Assembly: GCA_963716865.1 (NCBI GenBank) | Contig: CAVQUF010000001.1 | Location: forward strand, 1 to 64,000 | DNA: 64,000 nucleotides | From: AC-32 sp963716865 | GTDB lineage: Bacteria; Actinomycetota; Thermoleophilia; Gaiellales; Gaiellaceae | Direction: 5' to 3' | Shown: piece after piece, positions 16,106 through 25,326 of the stretch | Layout of the letters: each line of letters opens with the position of its first letter | Numbering within the stretch: the first letter of the stretch is position 1 | The notes under the pieces: model-generated | Told to the model about the DNA's origin: nothing | What the model saw: only the letters and a program-made list of their open reading frames with translations | The model's database searches: none | Position numbers and translations under genes: made by a program

Positions 16106-17023
16106 ATGGCCGAGGCCCAGTGGATCGACCTCGTCGATCCGGACGAAGCCGAGCTGCGGCGGCGTTTCGGGCAGACGCTCCATCCGCTCGCTATTGCGAG
16201 GCTGCTCGCCCCCGCGCAGCACGAGGACGAGCCGCGGCCCACGATCGAGCGCCACGACGACTACGTCTTCGGCGTCGTGCTGGTGGCGGTCGCCGTCCCC
16301 GAGGAGGACCGCCTCTTCTACCAGGAGATCGACATCGTCGTGGCCCACGGGCTCTTGCTCACCGTCCGCAAGACCCCGCCGGGAGGGGAGCCGTACGACA
16401 CGAGCGACGTCCATGCGACCTGCGACGCGGACGGCGGGCCGGCCGAGCCGGGCATGGTGCTCTACCACCTCATCGACGACATCGCCGAGCGCTACCTCGA
16501 CCTGATCGACTCGATCAACGACGAGATCGATGAGCTCGAGGACCACGTCGAGGACTGGCCAAACGCACGCATCCGGGAGCGGATCTCGGGGCTGCGCCAC
16601 GATCTCCTGCACGTGCGGCGGACGCTCGCCCCCACGCGCGATGCCGTCCGGCGGGTCGTCGACGGACGGATTGGGCTCGAGGGGGCGAAGCTGTTCACGC
16701 CGGACGTCCAGCTGCACTTCGCGGACGCCTACGACAAGCTCCTCCGCGCGAGCGACGGACTCGAGCTGTCGCGCGACCTCGTCGCCGGAGTGCGCGACTA
16801 CAGCCAGGCCAAGATCGCCAACGACCAGAACGAGGTCACGAAGCGGCTCACTGCCGTCGCGTCAATCCTGCTCGTGCCGACGTTCATCGTCGGGGTCTAC
16901 GGCCAGAACTTCCGGCACATCCCGGAGCTGCACTGGGGATTCGGCTACTGGTGGTCGTGGGGCTGGATCATCGCGACGACGATCTTCCAGGTCGTCTACT
17001 TCCGCCGCAAGCGCTGGCTCTGA
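16106..17023 (+). CDS. corA: CorA-family Mg2+/divalent cation transporter
   Basis: 305 aa. A cytoplasmic alpha/beta funnel, a long helical stalk (DLIDSINDEIDELEDHVEDW onward), then two transmembrane helices at the C-terminus (VASILLVPTFIVGVYG and WGWIIATTIFQVVYF), ending in a basic tail. The pore loop between them reads YGQNF where classic CorA has YGMNF; GxN with Gln is found in part of the family. ATG 16106 is 25 bases after trxB. It likely imports Mg2+, and Co2+, Ni2+ or Zn2+ export cannot be excluded. Confidence 0.88.
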   Translation: MAEAQWIDLVDPDEAELRRRFGQTLHPLAIARLLAPAQHEDEPRPTIERHDDYVFGVVLVAVAVPEEDRLFYQEIDIVVAHGLLLTVRKTPPGGEPYDTSDVHATCDADGGPAEPGMVLYHLIDDIAERYLDLIDSINDEIDELEDHVEDWPNARIRERISGLRHDLLHVRRTLAPTRDAVRRVVDGRIGLEGAKLFTPDVQLHFADAYDKLLRASDGLELSRDLVAGVRDYSQAKIANDQNEVTKRLTAVASILLVPTFIVGVYGQNFRHIPELHWGFGYWWSWGWIIATTIFQVVYFRRKRWL

Positions 17024-17028
17024 CGACA

Positions 17029-17147
17029 GCGCTCGCCTGCGACGCAGACCAAAGAGGCCGTGCCGCTGAGGCATCACTTGTGATGCCGCGTGGAGGCCAT
17101 GCCGGCTTTGCCGGTGTGGCCGCCTGACTCCGGTGCGGCCGTTCAAG
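17029..17147. repeat. Two-hairpin interspersed repeat, compound copy c
   Basis: Contains gcgctcgcctgcgacgc, then gaggcatcacttgtgatgcc, then ccatgccggctttgccggtgtggcc and a trailing ccggtgcggcc. This looks like one copy nested in or tandem with another. It lies between corA and the zinc-ribbon/PAS gene. Confidence 0.6.
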
Positions 17148-17168
17148 CCGCGGCACTACCATGGCCGC

Positions 17169-17612
17169 GTGCCGTACTTCATCTGCCCGAACTGCAAGGA
17201 GCGCTCGATCGACCACGACCGGCGGGAGGGCCTGACCCGCGACGCCGTTGCCTGCCACCACTGCGGGTTCGGGTTCCTGTTCGAGCTGCTCGAGGACTAC
17301 TACCCGGCTCCGAGCACGGGTTTCGTCGTCTGCGACCAGCAGGCGCGGGTGATCGCCGCGGGCCGGGACGTCTTCGAGCTGTCGGGGTTCCGCGAGCAGG
17401 AGCTGATGGGCCGCGACGTGGTCGATGCGCTCGGGTTGACGGGCTTCGACGGGCAGAACCCGGCGCAGGTCGCGCTGGAATGGGGCGTCCGTAGGATGGG
17501 TGAGCAGCTCGAGCTCCGGACTCGGGTCGGGCACTCGAAGCCGGTGACGGCCGACTTCTTCCCGGCCTACGACGAGGACGGCGGGCTCCTCGTCGCGATC
17601 ACGCCGCGTTGA
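17169..17612 (+). CDS. Zinc-ribbon plus PAS-like domain protein
   Basis: 147 aa from GTG 17169 (VPYFICPNCKERS); the upstream in-frame ATG falls in repeat sequence. An N-terminal zinc ribbon with CPNC and CHHC (about residues 6-38) is followed by a PAS-like domain (GFVVCDQQARVIAAGRDVFELSGF...LMGRDVVDALGL). No output domain is present, so it may be a small sensor or adaptor acting through protein contacts. The 3' end overlaps the convergent coiled-coil gene by 14 bases. Confidence 0.65.
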   Translation: MPYFICPNCKERSIDHDRREGLTRDAVACHHCGFGFLFELLEDYYPAPSTGFVVCDQQARVIAAGRDVFELSGFREQELMGRDVVDALGLTGFDGQNPAQVALEWGVRRMGEQLELRTRVGHSKPVTADFFPAYDEDGGLLVAITPR

Positions 17613-17892
17613 TCTCGGTCAGCTCCGCCTCGACCCACGCCTGAAGCTCCTCGAGCGCCTCGAGGGTGGATTCCAGCTCGCGCAGCTCGGCCCGGGCCGC
17701 GCGCTCGTCGATCGTCCCGAGCAGCCCGAACGCTTCGAGGCGGGCGATCGCGCCCTCCCGGACCTCGGCGCGGGCGCGCTTCTCGATCGCGACCTGGTTC
17801 AGGCGGGACCGGGCACGCTCCGCCCGCGCCGCCATGCTCGCCGCCTCGCCGGCGAGCGCGTCGGCGTAGATCGCGAGCTCGACCGACCGCAC
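17599..17892 (-). CDS. Small coiled-coil protein, unknown function
   Basis: 97 aa, almost wholly helical and rich in Ala, Glu, Arg and Leu, with heptad-like spacing (AARAERARSRLNQVAIEKRA; LRELESTLEALEELQAWVEAE). No family recognised. ATG 17892. It lies 9 bases downstream of nth on the same strand, so it may be the last gene of the addB-addA-nth operon. Its coding quality (GC-rich third positions) supports a real gene. Confidence 0.55.
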   Translation of the reverse strand: MRSVELAIYADALAGEAASMAARAERARSRLNQVAIEKRARAEVREGAIARLEAFGLLGTIDERAARAELRELESTLEALEELQAWVEAELTEINAA

Positions 17893-17901
17893 ACATCAAG
17901 G

Positions 17902-18603
17902 CTAGGCGCCGCGGCGTGACGCAACTGTGCCGACTTCGAGCCTAGATGCCGGACAGAGGTCGTTCAGGACGCACGTCTCGCAGCGAGGATTGCGCGCGAT
18001 GCACACGCGGCGCCCGTGCCAGATCAGGAGGTGCGGGAAGACGTTCCAGTAGCGGCGCGGCACGAGCCGCATCAGGTCGCGCTCGATCTTGACCGGGTCG
18101 TCCTGCCTGGTCAGACCAAGGCGCTGGGAGAGCCGGCGGACGTGCGTGTCGACGACGATCCCGACCGCCTCGCCGCGCTCGGCCACGACCACGTTGGCCG
18201 TCTTGCGGGCGACTCCCGGCAGGCGGAGGAGATCGTCGAGCCGCTCCGGGACGTGGCCGTCGTACTCCTCGATGAGCATCGTCATGGTGCCGCGCAACGC
18301 CTTCGTCTTCTGGCGGAAGAAGCCCGTCGGCCGGATGTCGTTCTCGAGCTCTTCGACCGGGACCGCGAGGTAGTCCTCGGGCCGGCGGTACTTCTCGAAC
18401 AGCCGCTCGGTGACGCGGTTGACGTTCACGTCCGTCGTCTGCGCCGAGAGCATCACGGAGACGAGTAGCTCGAGGTCGCTCCGGAACCGGAGAGCGATCG
18501 TCGCGTTCGGGTGCTCCTCGAGCAGGCGCTCGACGATCGGCACGATCCGCTCCCGCTTCGGGCCGACGCGCCGCCTCGCCTCGGCGACGTAACTGCGGAC
18601 CAT
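17902..18603 (-). CDS. nth: Endonuclease III
   Basis: 233 aa. Helix-hairpin-helix LPGVARKTANVV carries catalytic Lys134; Asp152 is in VVDTHVRR. The [4Fe-4S] cluster ligands are Cys201, 208, 211 and 217 (C-x6-C-x2-C-x5-C). A bifunctional glycosylase/AP lyase that removes oxidised pyrimidines. The ATG overlaps the stop of the upstream helicase-nuclease gene (ATGA), giving a three-gene repair operon. Confidence 0.94.
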   Translation of the reverse strand: MVRSYVAEARRRVGPKRERIVPIVERLLEEHPNATIALRFRSDLELLVSVMLSAQTTDVNVNRVTERLFEKYRRPEDYLAVPVEELENDIRPTGFFRQKTKALRGTMTMLIEEYDGHVPERLDDLLRLPGVARKTANVVVAERGEAVGIVVDTHVRRLSQRLGLTRQDDPVKIERDLMRLVPRRYWNVFPHLLIWHGRRVCIARNPRCETCVLNDLCPASRLEVGTVASRRGA

Positions 18604-21600
18604 CAGGCGCTGCGGAGGCGCGGGCCGGCGCAGACGAGGTCGAGCGCGGGGCAGTCGGCACAGACGAACTCGCCAGGCGTCGGCCGGAACTCGCCCGCCT
18701 GGATCTCAGCGATGGCTCTCGACAGCTCCGCCTCCATCGCCTCCACCTCCTCGACCTTGTAACAGACTGTTACTAGGTCGTTCGGGCGCTCGAGGAACTG
18801 GTAGACGACCTCGACCTCCTCGGCGCCTCCGCGGAAGCACGCGAGCGCGTAGACCAGGCGCTGGAGCCGATAGTCGTGCTCGACGATCTCGGCCGGGGCG
18901 CGGTCCTCGAGCCAGTTCGTCTTGTAGTCGACGACCAGTGCGCGCGCGCCCACGCGGTGGAGCACGTCCAGGCGGCCGTGCAGGAGGACGCCGTCGTGCT
19001 CGAACGCGAACGGCCGCTCGGCCGCTGCCCCTTCCAACCCGGCGATCCGGGCCGCAAGCTCCGACTCGCAGTAGGCGGACACGAACCCGCGGACCCGCTC
19101 GAGCTCCTCCTCGCTGACGTCGGCGTACCGGCCGCGGACGAGCTCGTCGAGGCTCTCCGGACTCGCCGGCCGGCGCAGGTCGACCCCCTCGAGCAGCATG
19201 TGGACCGCGTCTCCGATCTCGGTCGCGGCGAGCCCGCCGTCCCCCGCTCTGAGCGCGGTCTCCCGCGGCCGCAGGCCGATGACCCGCTCCGCGAAGTAGC
19301 GGTAGGAGCAGCGCTCGAAGAGCGAGAGCGCCGAGTACGAGAGCCGGCGCGCGCGGTGGAGCGGAGGCGCCGGGACCTCGGCCAGCGGTGCGAGCGTCGG
19401 CGCCTCGAGGGCCGCGTCCCCGTTCGTCGAGACGGCGAACAGCTCGAGCTGCTCGGCCGGCGCCGGCTGCTCGTCGACGGGCTCTTCGGCGTACCGGTCG
19501 ACCCGCAGCAGGAGGCGCGCGCCGTCGCGCTCGATCTCGACAGGCCCGTTCTCCGCGTCGTCGAGCTCCGTCGCCTCGAGCCGCTCGAGCACCCAACCGA
19601 TCGGGGTCCCCGCGTCCGCCCCGCCCTCGCCGATCGCGCCGGAGACGATCAGGCGGTCGATCGCACGGGTCATGGCAACGTAGTAGAGCCGCCGCCGCTC
19701 CGCTTCCTCGGCGTCGCGCTCGGCCGTCTTGACGTCCTCGTAGTCAGCGGTCGAGAGGCGCTTGCCGCTGGCCGGATCGGCGACGCGGAAGCCGAGCCGC
19801 CCGTCCGGGAGGCAGAGGATCTCGTCCGCGTCGGCCCGCCCGCGATCGCGGCCCGCGTCCGCGACGACGACGACCTTGAACTCGAGTCCCTTGGCCGAGT
19901 GGATCGTCAGGAGGCGGATCACGTCTGTCCCTTCCTCCTCGGCCGCCGCCTCGAGCTCGGAGGCTCCGGCCGCGTCCTGCTCGGCCACGAAGCGGACGAA
20001 GCCTTCGACGTCCGGGCCGCGCAGCTCCTCGTACGAGCGCGCGAGCCTCCCGAGCTTGCGGAGATTCGCGTACCGCCGCCGGCCGTCCCACTGCGCGAGG
20101 ACCGCGAGGTCGTAGTCGTGCGCACAGACGATCTGCTCGCAGAGCCGCTCGAGCGTCAGGGCCGGCGCCTGGGCGGCCAGCCGCTCGTAGCGCTGTCTGA
20201 ACGCCTGGAAGAACCGCGCGTCACGCTCCGACAGGCCCTGGGGCAGCTGCTTCTCCAGCCCGACGAAGAGCGGCCGCCTCGGCGCCGCCCGGCGCAGGAG
20301 GACGAGCGCGTCGTTCGAGACGCCGACGAACGGAGACGCGAGCACCGACACGAGCGCCTCGTCGTCGTAGCGGTTGTGCAGCAGCCGCAGGTACGCGAGC
20401 AGGTCGACGACCTGCTGCTGCCGGTAGTAGTCGCGTCCGGTCGCGCGAAAGGTCGGCAGGCCCGCCGCTCGCAGCTCCTCCTCGTAGAGGCGCGCGTCCG
20501 TCCCGGCGGCGAAGAGGAGGACGATCTCGCCCGGCGCCGCCTCGCCCGCGTCGACGAGCGTGCGCACGCGCTTCGCGATGTGGCGCGCCTCGGCCGACCG
20601 CCAGTGCGTGCCCGTGTCCTTGTAGCTGTCCTTGTCGGTGACGAGCAGCTCGACGGCGGGGCCGAACGCAGGATCAGGGAAGCGCCCCGCGGCAGCGAGC
20701 GGCCGGAACGAGTCGCCGAAGTCGGCCGCGAAGAGGTGGTTGATCACGTCGAGCACCTCGGGCCGCGAGCGGTAGTTCTGCGTCAGCGCGAGCACGCCGC
20801 CCGCCTGCTCTCGGCGCTCGCGGAAGACCTCGACGTCCGCGTGCCGGAAGCGGTAGATCGACTGGAACTCGTCCCCGACGAAGAACAGCTCGCCGTCCTC
20901 GCTGGCGAGCAGGTCGACCAGCTCGCACTGCAGCCGGTTCGTGTCCTGGAACTCGTCGACCATGACCGAGCGGAACCGCCAGCTCTCGCGCTCGCGGATC
21001 TCGTCGTGCTCCTTCAGGACCTCGCGCGCGAGGAGCTGGAGGTCCTCGAAGTCGAGCGCCGACTCGCGGTCCTTCGCCGCCCGGTAGGCGCCGTCGTAGG
21101 CCAGCAGCAGCTCCTGGAGCTGCTCCCGGTCGCGCATGGCGAGGGCCTCGAGCGCGGCCCGCTCGACGGCCCGCCTCGCCTCCTCGTGCGCCTCCGCCTC
21201 GCCGCCGCGGACCCGGAGGTCGGAGAGGTCGAGCAGCGCCTCCGGCGCGGGCGAGGACTCGAGGAACCGCAGCGTCTCGCCCTGCTCGAGCGCCGCAGCC
21301 GCGCTGCGCAGCTCGTCGAGCCGCTCGTCGAGCCGCGGGTCGCCGGATGCCTCGAGCCGCAGCGGCAGGCCGGAAGAGCGCAGCGTCTCGTGCACGCCCG
21401 TCAGCATCCGCCGCAGCCGACGGCCGCCGTACGAGGCGAGCAGGCGCAGGCGCGCCGGGTCGTCGCCGCAGAACTCCTCGAGCGCCGAGCGGAAGGCCTC
21501 GCCGCGCAGGACGCGCCCCTGGCTGTCGTCCAGGATGCGGAAGCGCGGGTCGATCCCGGCGGCGAACGGGTGGGCCTTCAGCAGGCGGCGGCAGAAGCCG

Positions 21601-21944
21601 TGGATGGTCGAGATCCAGGCGGCGTCGAGCTCGCGCGCGAGGTCGTGGCGGCCGAGCTCAACGAGCCGCTTTCGGATCCGGCCCCGCAGCTCCCCGGCCG
21701 CGCGCTCGGTGTACGTGATCACGAGGATCGAGTCCACGTCGAGCCCGCGCTCGCAGACCGCGCGGCAGAAGCGCTCGACGATCACCGTCGTCTTGCCGGT
21801 GCCCGCCCCCGCCGAGACGAAGACGATCCCGGGCTCCTCGATCGCCCGCAACTGCTCTTCATTCCGCGAAAAGTCCTGCGGACTTCTCGCGGCACTGGTT
21901 TGTCCCTTCGCTTCGCTCGGGAGACCTGAAGAAACCGTATTCAC
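18603..21944 (-). CDS. AddA/RecB-like UvrD-type helicase with PD-(D/E)XK nuclease
   Basis: 1113 aa. I start at GTG 21944, whose GTGA overlaps the upstream stop. Walker A is VSAGAGTGKTTVIVER; motifs ITYTERAAGELR, VDEFQDTNRLQ, GDEFQSIYRFR and LLTIHSAKGLEFKVV follow in UvrD order. The C-terminal nuclease has GRLDVL and VVDYKTNWLE, then QRLVYALA. Cys in LFERCSYRYF and CADCPALDLVC suggest an Fe-S staple. It would unwind and resect double-strand breaks with the AddB-like partner. Residues about 4-25 (SGLPSEAKGQTSAARSPQDF) are encoded by hairpin-forming sequence at 21868-21932 and look inserted. Confidence 0.85.
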   Translation of the reverse strand: MNTVSSGLPSEAKGQTSAARSPQDFSRNEEQLRAIEEPGIVFVSAGAGTGKTTVIVERFCRAVCERGLDVDSILVITYTERAAGELRGRIRKRLVELGRHDLARELDAAWISTIHGFCRRLLKAHPFAAGIDPRFRILDDSQGRVLRGEAFRSALEEFCGDDPARLRLLASYGGRRLRRMLTGVHETLRSSGLPLRLEASGDPRLDERLDELRSAAAALEQGETLRFLESSPAPEALLDLSDLRVRGGEAEAHEEARRAVERAALEALAMRDREQLQELLLAYDGAYRAAKDRESALDFEDLQLLAREVLKEHDEIRERESWRFRSVMVDEFQDTNRLQCELVDLLASEDGELFFVGDEFQSIYRFRHADVEVFRERREQAGGVLALTQNYRSRPEVLDVINHLFAADFGDSFRPLAAAGRFPDPAFGPAVELLVTDKDSYKDTGTHWRSAEARHIAKRVRTLVDAGEAAPGEIVLLFAAGTDARLYEEELRAAGLPTFRATGRDYYRQQQVVDLLAYLRLLHNRYDDEALVSVLASPFVGVSNDALVLLRRAAPRRPLFVGLEKQLPQGLSERDARFFQAFRQRYERLAAQAPALTLERLCEQIVCAHDYDLAVLAQWDGRRRYANLRKLGRLARSYEELRGPDVEGFVRFVAEQDAAGASELEAAAEEEGTDVIRLLTIHSAKGLEFKVVVVADAGRDRGRADADEILCLPDGRLGFRVADPASGKRLSTADYEDVKTAERDAEEAERRRLYYVAMTRAIDRLIVSGAIGEGGADAGTPIGWVLERLEATELDDAENGPVEIERDGARLLLRVDRYAEEPVDEQPAPAEQLELFAVSTNGDAALEAPTLAPLAEVPAPPLHRARRLSYSALSLFERCSYRYFAERVIGLRPRETALRAGDGGLAATEIGDAVHMLLEGVDLRRPASPESLDELVRGRYADVSEEELERVRGFVSAYCESELAARIAGLEGAAAERPFAFEHDGVLLHGRLDVLHRVGARALVVDYKTNWLEDRAPAEIVEHDYRLQRLVYALACFRGGAEEVEVVYQFLERPNDLVTVCYKVEEVEAMEAELSRAIAEIQAGEFRPTPGEFVCADCPALDLVCAGPRLRSA

Positions 21945-24892
21945 GTCCGCTTCACCCGGCACATCGACCAGAGGTCGCACCAGGTCGGGCACGGGAAGCC
22001 ACCCTTCGGGTCGTGGCGCACGTCGCCCGCCTTGATCCGCTCGACCATCGCGCGCGCGTGTTCCTGCGCGCGCTCGATCTGACCCCAGAACGCCTCCTCG
22101 TCGAGGTAGTCGTTGCGCGCGAACCCGGGCACGCCGTCGTCGCGGGCCTCGGCCCGCAGCAGACCGCGCGCCTGTCCCTCGCCGGCGAGCGCGCGGTAGA
22201 CGCCGCCGAGCGGCTCGATCCCGACGAGGTCGCGCAGGACGAGCATGTAGAGCGGGATCTGGAGGTGGAGGTCGGTCTCGATCTTCCGCGCGGAGGCCGC
22301 CGTCTTACCGGACTTGTAGTCGAGCACGATCCCGCGCGCCCCGAACGGGTCGCGGTCGATGCGGTCGATCTTGCCGGAGACCGTGAAGCCGCCGAGGTCG
22401 AGGCCGCGCTGGAGCTCGGGCGCGGAACGCTCCGAGCCGAACGAGACCTCGAAGCGGTTCGGGACGAGCGGCGACTCCGACTCCGCCTCGCTGCGCACGA
22501 GCTGCTCGAGGTCGCGGGTGAGGCTCTCCTCCAGCTCGCGCCGCTCGAGCTCGGGCAGGTCGGGCCGCACGTGCGCCTCGAGCGCGGCGGCCAGGCATTC
22601 GCGCATGAACGCGAGCGCGTCGTCGAGCGTCTCCGGCTGCACCCGCTCGGCGCCGGTTCGCTTCGGCAGGCCCTTGAAGAAGGCGAACAGCGCATGGTGG
22701 GCCACGCTGCCGCGGAGGAGCGCGTCGACCTCAGCGTCGATCGAGCGGGGCGAGACGAGGCGCTCGAAGAGCCAGATCGACGAGCAGTCGGCGAAGCGCT
22801 CGAGATCGGTGACCGAGAAGCTCGTCTTCTGCCGCAGCTCCTCGAGCACGGCCGAGTGCGTGAGTCGGGTCGGCCGCTCGAAGGCGGCGAGCGCCCGCTC
22901 GAGGCGCCGGTCCCAGTCGTTCGCCAGGGCGAGCGGTCGGGCCGAGCGCGGGTCGGACGACGCGAGCGACGCGAGAGCCCGGATGCGCTCGCGCTCGCTA
23001 GGCGCGCTCTCGAGCGGCCAGGTGAGCGCAGGCAGCCGGCGCCGTCGAGTCCAGCGCTCGACGTCCTCGGGTGCGAAGAGCGCGCGCGCCTCGTCCCAGA
23101 ACGGGCTCGGCTCGCGCGGCGAGCCTTCGTCGCTCGCGGCCTCGCGGACGAGATACAGCCGCCGCGTCGGGCGGGTGCAGGCCGTGTAGAAGAGATACCG
23201 GTCGCGGGAGACCGGGTCGGTACGGAGGAGCCGCCCCGACCGCGAGGAGCGCTCGAGCTCGGCCTTTCTCTCCTCGTCCAGGAACGGCGAGCCCTCGGTG
23301 CGGCGCGGCAGACCGCCCTCCTCGAGCCCGAGCACGAAGAGCACCTCGAAGCGCCGAGTGCGGGCGCGCATCAGGTCGAGCACCGCGACGCGACCCGCTT
23401 CTCCCGCGCCGGCCAGGCGGACGGTCGCGCGCTCGAGCAGCGTCACCACGTCCTCGCGGCCGAGCTCCCCGCCCAGGTTGCGCCAGTCCTCGAGCTCCTC
23501 CGCGAGCCGGGCAACCGCCGCCTGGGCCCGCAGGTCGAGCTGGGCGCGCTCCCCGGTCGGAGGGGATTCGAGCGAGTGGGCCGAACGGACCATCGCCTGC
23601 GCGAGATCGACCACCGCGGCGACGGGATCCTCGGCCGCGCGCAGCGGGCCAAGCCGCGGCAGCGGCTGTCCGCGCAGCTTCTGTACCTCCTCCTCGATCC
23701 GCTCCGCCGTGTTGACCCCGCGGCCGCGCAGGCGGCCCTCGAGGAAATCCACGTGCGCGCGGGCGAGCCCGGAGTACGGCGAGCGCAGGAACGAGAACAG
23801 GTCGCGGCGGTCGCCGTCGAGCCACGCGTAGCGGAGCAGGCCGAGCAGCGCCTGGCCGAGCGGCGTCTGACCGAGCCGCAGGCGACCCTCGACCGCGTAG
23901 GGCACGCCCAGCGTCGCGAACGCGGTGTCGAGTGCAGCGCGCCAGCGGTCGATCGCCGGGCAGACGACGCCGATCTCCTCGCCCGGCGTCCCCGCGCGCA
24001 GCAGCGTCAGCACCTCGTCGGCGAGCAGCTCGAGCGTCCCGCGCAGGCCGGCGCCTTCGAGAAACCGGAGCGAGCCGTCCAGGGCCGGCGGGCCCGTCCC
24101 GTTGCTCCCCGAGGCGCGGAAGAGCCCACGCTCCAGGTGGGCCAGGACCGGCGACCGCGCAGAGGGGTTCGGCGGGAGCTCCTCGACGCTCTCCGCGAGC
24201 GCCGTCAGGTCCTCGGCCGTGCGCGTGAGCGATGCGAAGGCCTCTCGGCCCGGCTCGTACGGGAGCGAGACCGTTACCTCGGAGCGGCCGGCAAGCGCTT
24301 CGAGCAGTGCCCACTCGGTCCCGGTCAGGTCCTCGAAGCCGTACGCGAAGACCGGCCGGCCGTCCCACGCGTCGAGCTCGCCGGCCAGACGCTCGGCAGC
24401 GTGGCGGCGCTCGAGCTCGCGGTCGGAGAGGCCGAGGCGGTCGAGCTCCTCGCGGTAGGCGGCGTAGAGCTCGGCGAGCTGGTCGTCCGGCCCACCCTCG
24501 AGCTCGCCCGGCTCCAGCAGCGCGGACTCGAGCTCCGCCACGGTCGTGCCGAGCGCGTCGGCGAAGCCTGCGAAGCGCGCGGAGCGGCCGAGGCCCTCCG
24601 GCCGCGCCCGCTCGACCACGCGCCGGAGCAGCAGCGTGCGCTGCGCGTCGGTCACCACGCGCCGACGATCGCCGTTGCCGCGCCCGATCCGCCGGAAGAG
24701 GTCGTCGAACGTGCCGATGTCGCCGCCCATCAGCGCCCCGCTCGTGCGCAGCAGCTCGCGCTCGGCACGGTCGACGTCCGGCCGGTTCGGCACGATCAGA
24801 AACGGATCGGAGTCGAGCGCATCCAGATAGCGCTCGAGCAGGCGCGCAACCTTGCCGGCGTTGGCCGGCCCTGCAAGCACGCTCAGAGCCAT
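21941..24892 (-). CDS. AddB-like ATP-dependent nuclease subunit (PD-(D/E)XK)
   Basis: 983 aa. Starts MALSVLAGPANAGKVARLLERY, a P-loop-like GPANAGK as in AddB. The middle is helicase-like but degenerate (EEIGVVCPAIDRWRAAL; FEVLFVLGLEEGGLP). The C-terminal nuclease has GKIDRIDRD, VLDYKSGKT and LQIPLYMLV. Cys at RFADCSSIWLF, PCPTWC and SMC supply the likely Fe-S cluster that clamps the nuclease domain. With the overlapping AddA-like gene it should form a two-nuclease resection enzyme. Chi recognition cannot be judged. Confidence 0.82.
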   Translation of the reverse strand: MALSVLAGPANAGKVARLLERYLDALDSDPFLIVPNRPDVDRAERELLRTSGALMGGDIGTFDDLFRRIGRGNGDRRRVVTDAQRTLLLRRVVERARPEGLGRSARFAGFADALGTTVAELESALLEPGELEGGPDDQLAELYAAYREELDRLGLSDRELERRHAAERLAGELDAWDGRPVFAYGFEDLTGTEWALLEALAGRSEVTVSLPYEPGREAFASLTRTAEDLTALAESVEELPPNPSARSPVLAHLERGLFRASGSNGTGPPALDGSLRFLEGAGLRGTLELLADEVLTLLRAGTPGEEIGVVCPAIDRWRAALDTAFATLGVPYAVEGRLRLGQTPLGQALLGLLRYAWLDGDRRDLFSFLRSPYSGLARAHVDFLEGRLRGRGVNTAERIEEEVQKLRGQPLPRLGPLRAAEDPVAAVVDLAQAMVRSAHSLESPPTGERAQLDLRAQAAVARLAEELEDWRNLGGELGREDVVTLLERATVRLAGAGEAGRVAVLDLMRARTRRFEVLFVLGLEEGGLPRRTEGSPFLDEERKAELERSSRSGRLLRTDPVSRDRYLFYTACTRPTRRLYLVREAASDEGSPREPSPFWDEARALFAPEDVERWTRRRRLPALTWPLESAPSERERIRALASLASSDPRSARPLALANDWDRRLERALAAFERPTRLTHSAVLEELRQKTSFSVTDLERFADCSSIWLFERLVSPRSIDAEVDALLRGSVAHHALFAFFKGLPKRTGAERVQPETLDDALAFMRECLAAALEAHVRPDLPELERRELEESLTRDLEQLVRSEAESESPLVPNRFEVSFGSERSAPELQRGLDLGGFTVSGKIDRIDRDPFGARGIVLDYKSGKTAASARKIETDLHLQIPLYMLVLRDLVGIEPLGGVYRALAGEGQARGLLRAEARDDGVPGFARNDYLDEEAFWGQIERAQEHARAMVERIKAGDVRHDPKGGFPCPTWCDLWSMCRVKRT

Positions 24893-25000
24893 CGGCCCAT
24901 CCTAGTCCCGAGGGCCGACGGCCCCCGGTGTCCGCGACGGCGTCAGCCGGCTCTCGGGGACGGGGCCTCGCGCCCCGCCCCCACCACCCCCGCTCTCAGC

Positions 25001-25198
25001 TCAGGCGATCGCGGACTTCGGCCGGCGGCCGCGGCGGGCCACGGCGTGGCCGGGGATTTGTCCGGCGCAGTTGTCGCAGAGATCGGCCTGCTTCGAGCCG
25101 CGACGGGCGTCTGAGAAGTTGAGTCGCATCGACGCTCCCTTTCCCTCGCCGATTTCCGACCCACACTTGTCGCAAACGAGCACTGTTTTACGAGCCAA
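25001..25198 (-). CDS. Small zinc-ribbon protein with AT-hook-like tail
   Basis: 65 aa from TTG 25198; GAGGAGGAG lies about 6 bases upstream and decides the start. Two Cys pairs (CDKC near residue 9 and CDNC near 47) can bind one zinc. Between them is MRLNFSDARRGSKQ. The C-terminus ends ARRGRRPKSAIA, where RRGRRP is like an AT-hook and like Lsr2 tails. I infer a small nucleic-acid-binding protein; no family name is secure. It diverges from the dehydrogenase gene at 25327. Confidence 0.65.
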   Translation of the reverse strand: MARKTVLVCDKCGSEIGEGKGASMRLNFSDARRGSKQADLCDNCAGQIPGHAVARRGRRPKSAIA

Positions 25199-25326
25199 AG
25201 TCGCTCCTCCTCGGTTCAGTCGGGAATAGCCGCTGAATCCGGCACTGGGTCGTGCGAATACTACGCGTAGAGTTTCACGGGCTGTCGAATGAACGTACTG
25301 CGAATATCGAGCGCGAAGGGAGCCGG

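Noticed and set aside
17133..17168. ATG start for the zinc-ribbon/PAS protein at 17133
   Set aside because: The extra 12 codons lie at the edge of the two-hairpin repeat and do not resemble family N-termini; GTG 17169 gives the expected PYFICPNC opening.
24900..24995. Terminator or riboswitch between the AddB-like and zinc-ribbon genes
   Set aside because: Several GC-rich palindromic bits (ggggcctcgcgcccc) occur but without a T-run or conserved riboswitch features; hairpins of this kind are expected by chance at this GC content.
18876..25114. Two plus-strand open frames of over 1000 codons opposite the helicase-nuclease genes
   Set aside because: Arg/Leu/Glu repeats without motifs, and exact antisense position to genes with complete helicase and nuclease signatures. 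They are frame shadows caused by high GC.
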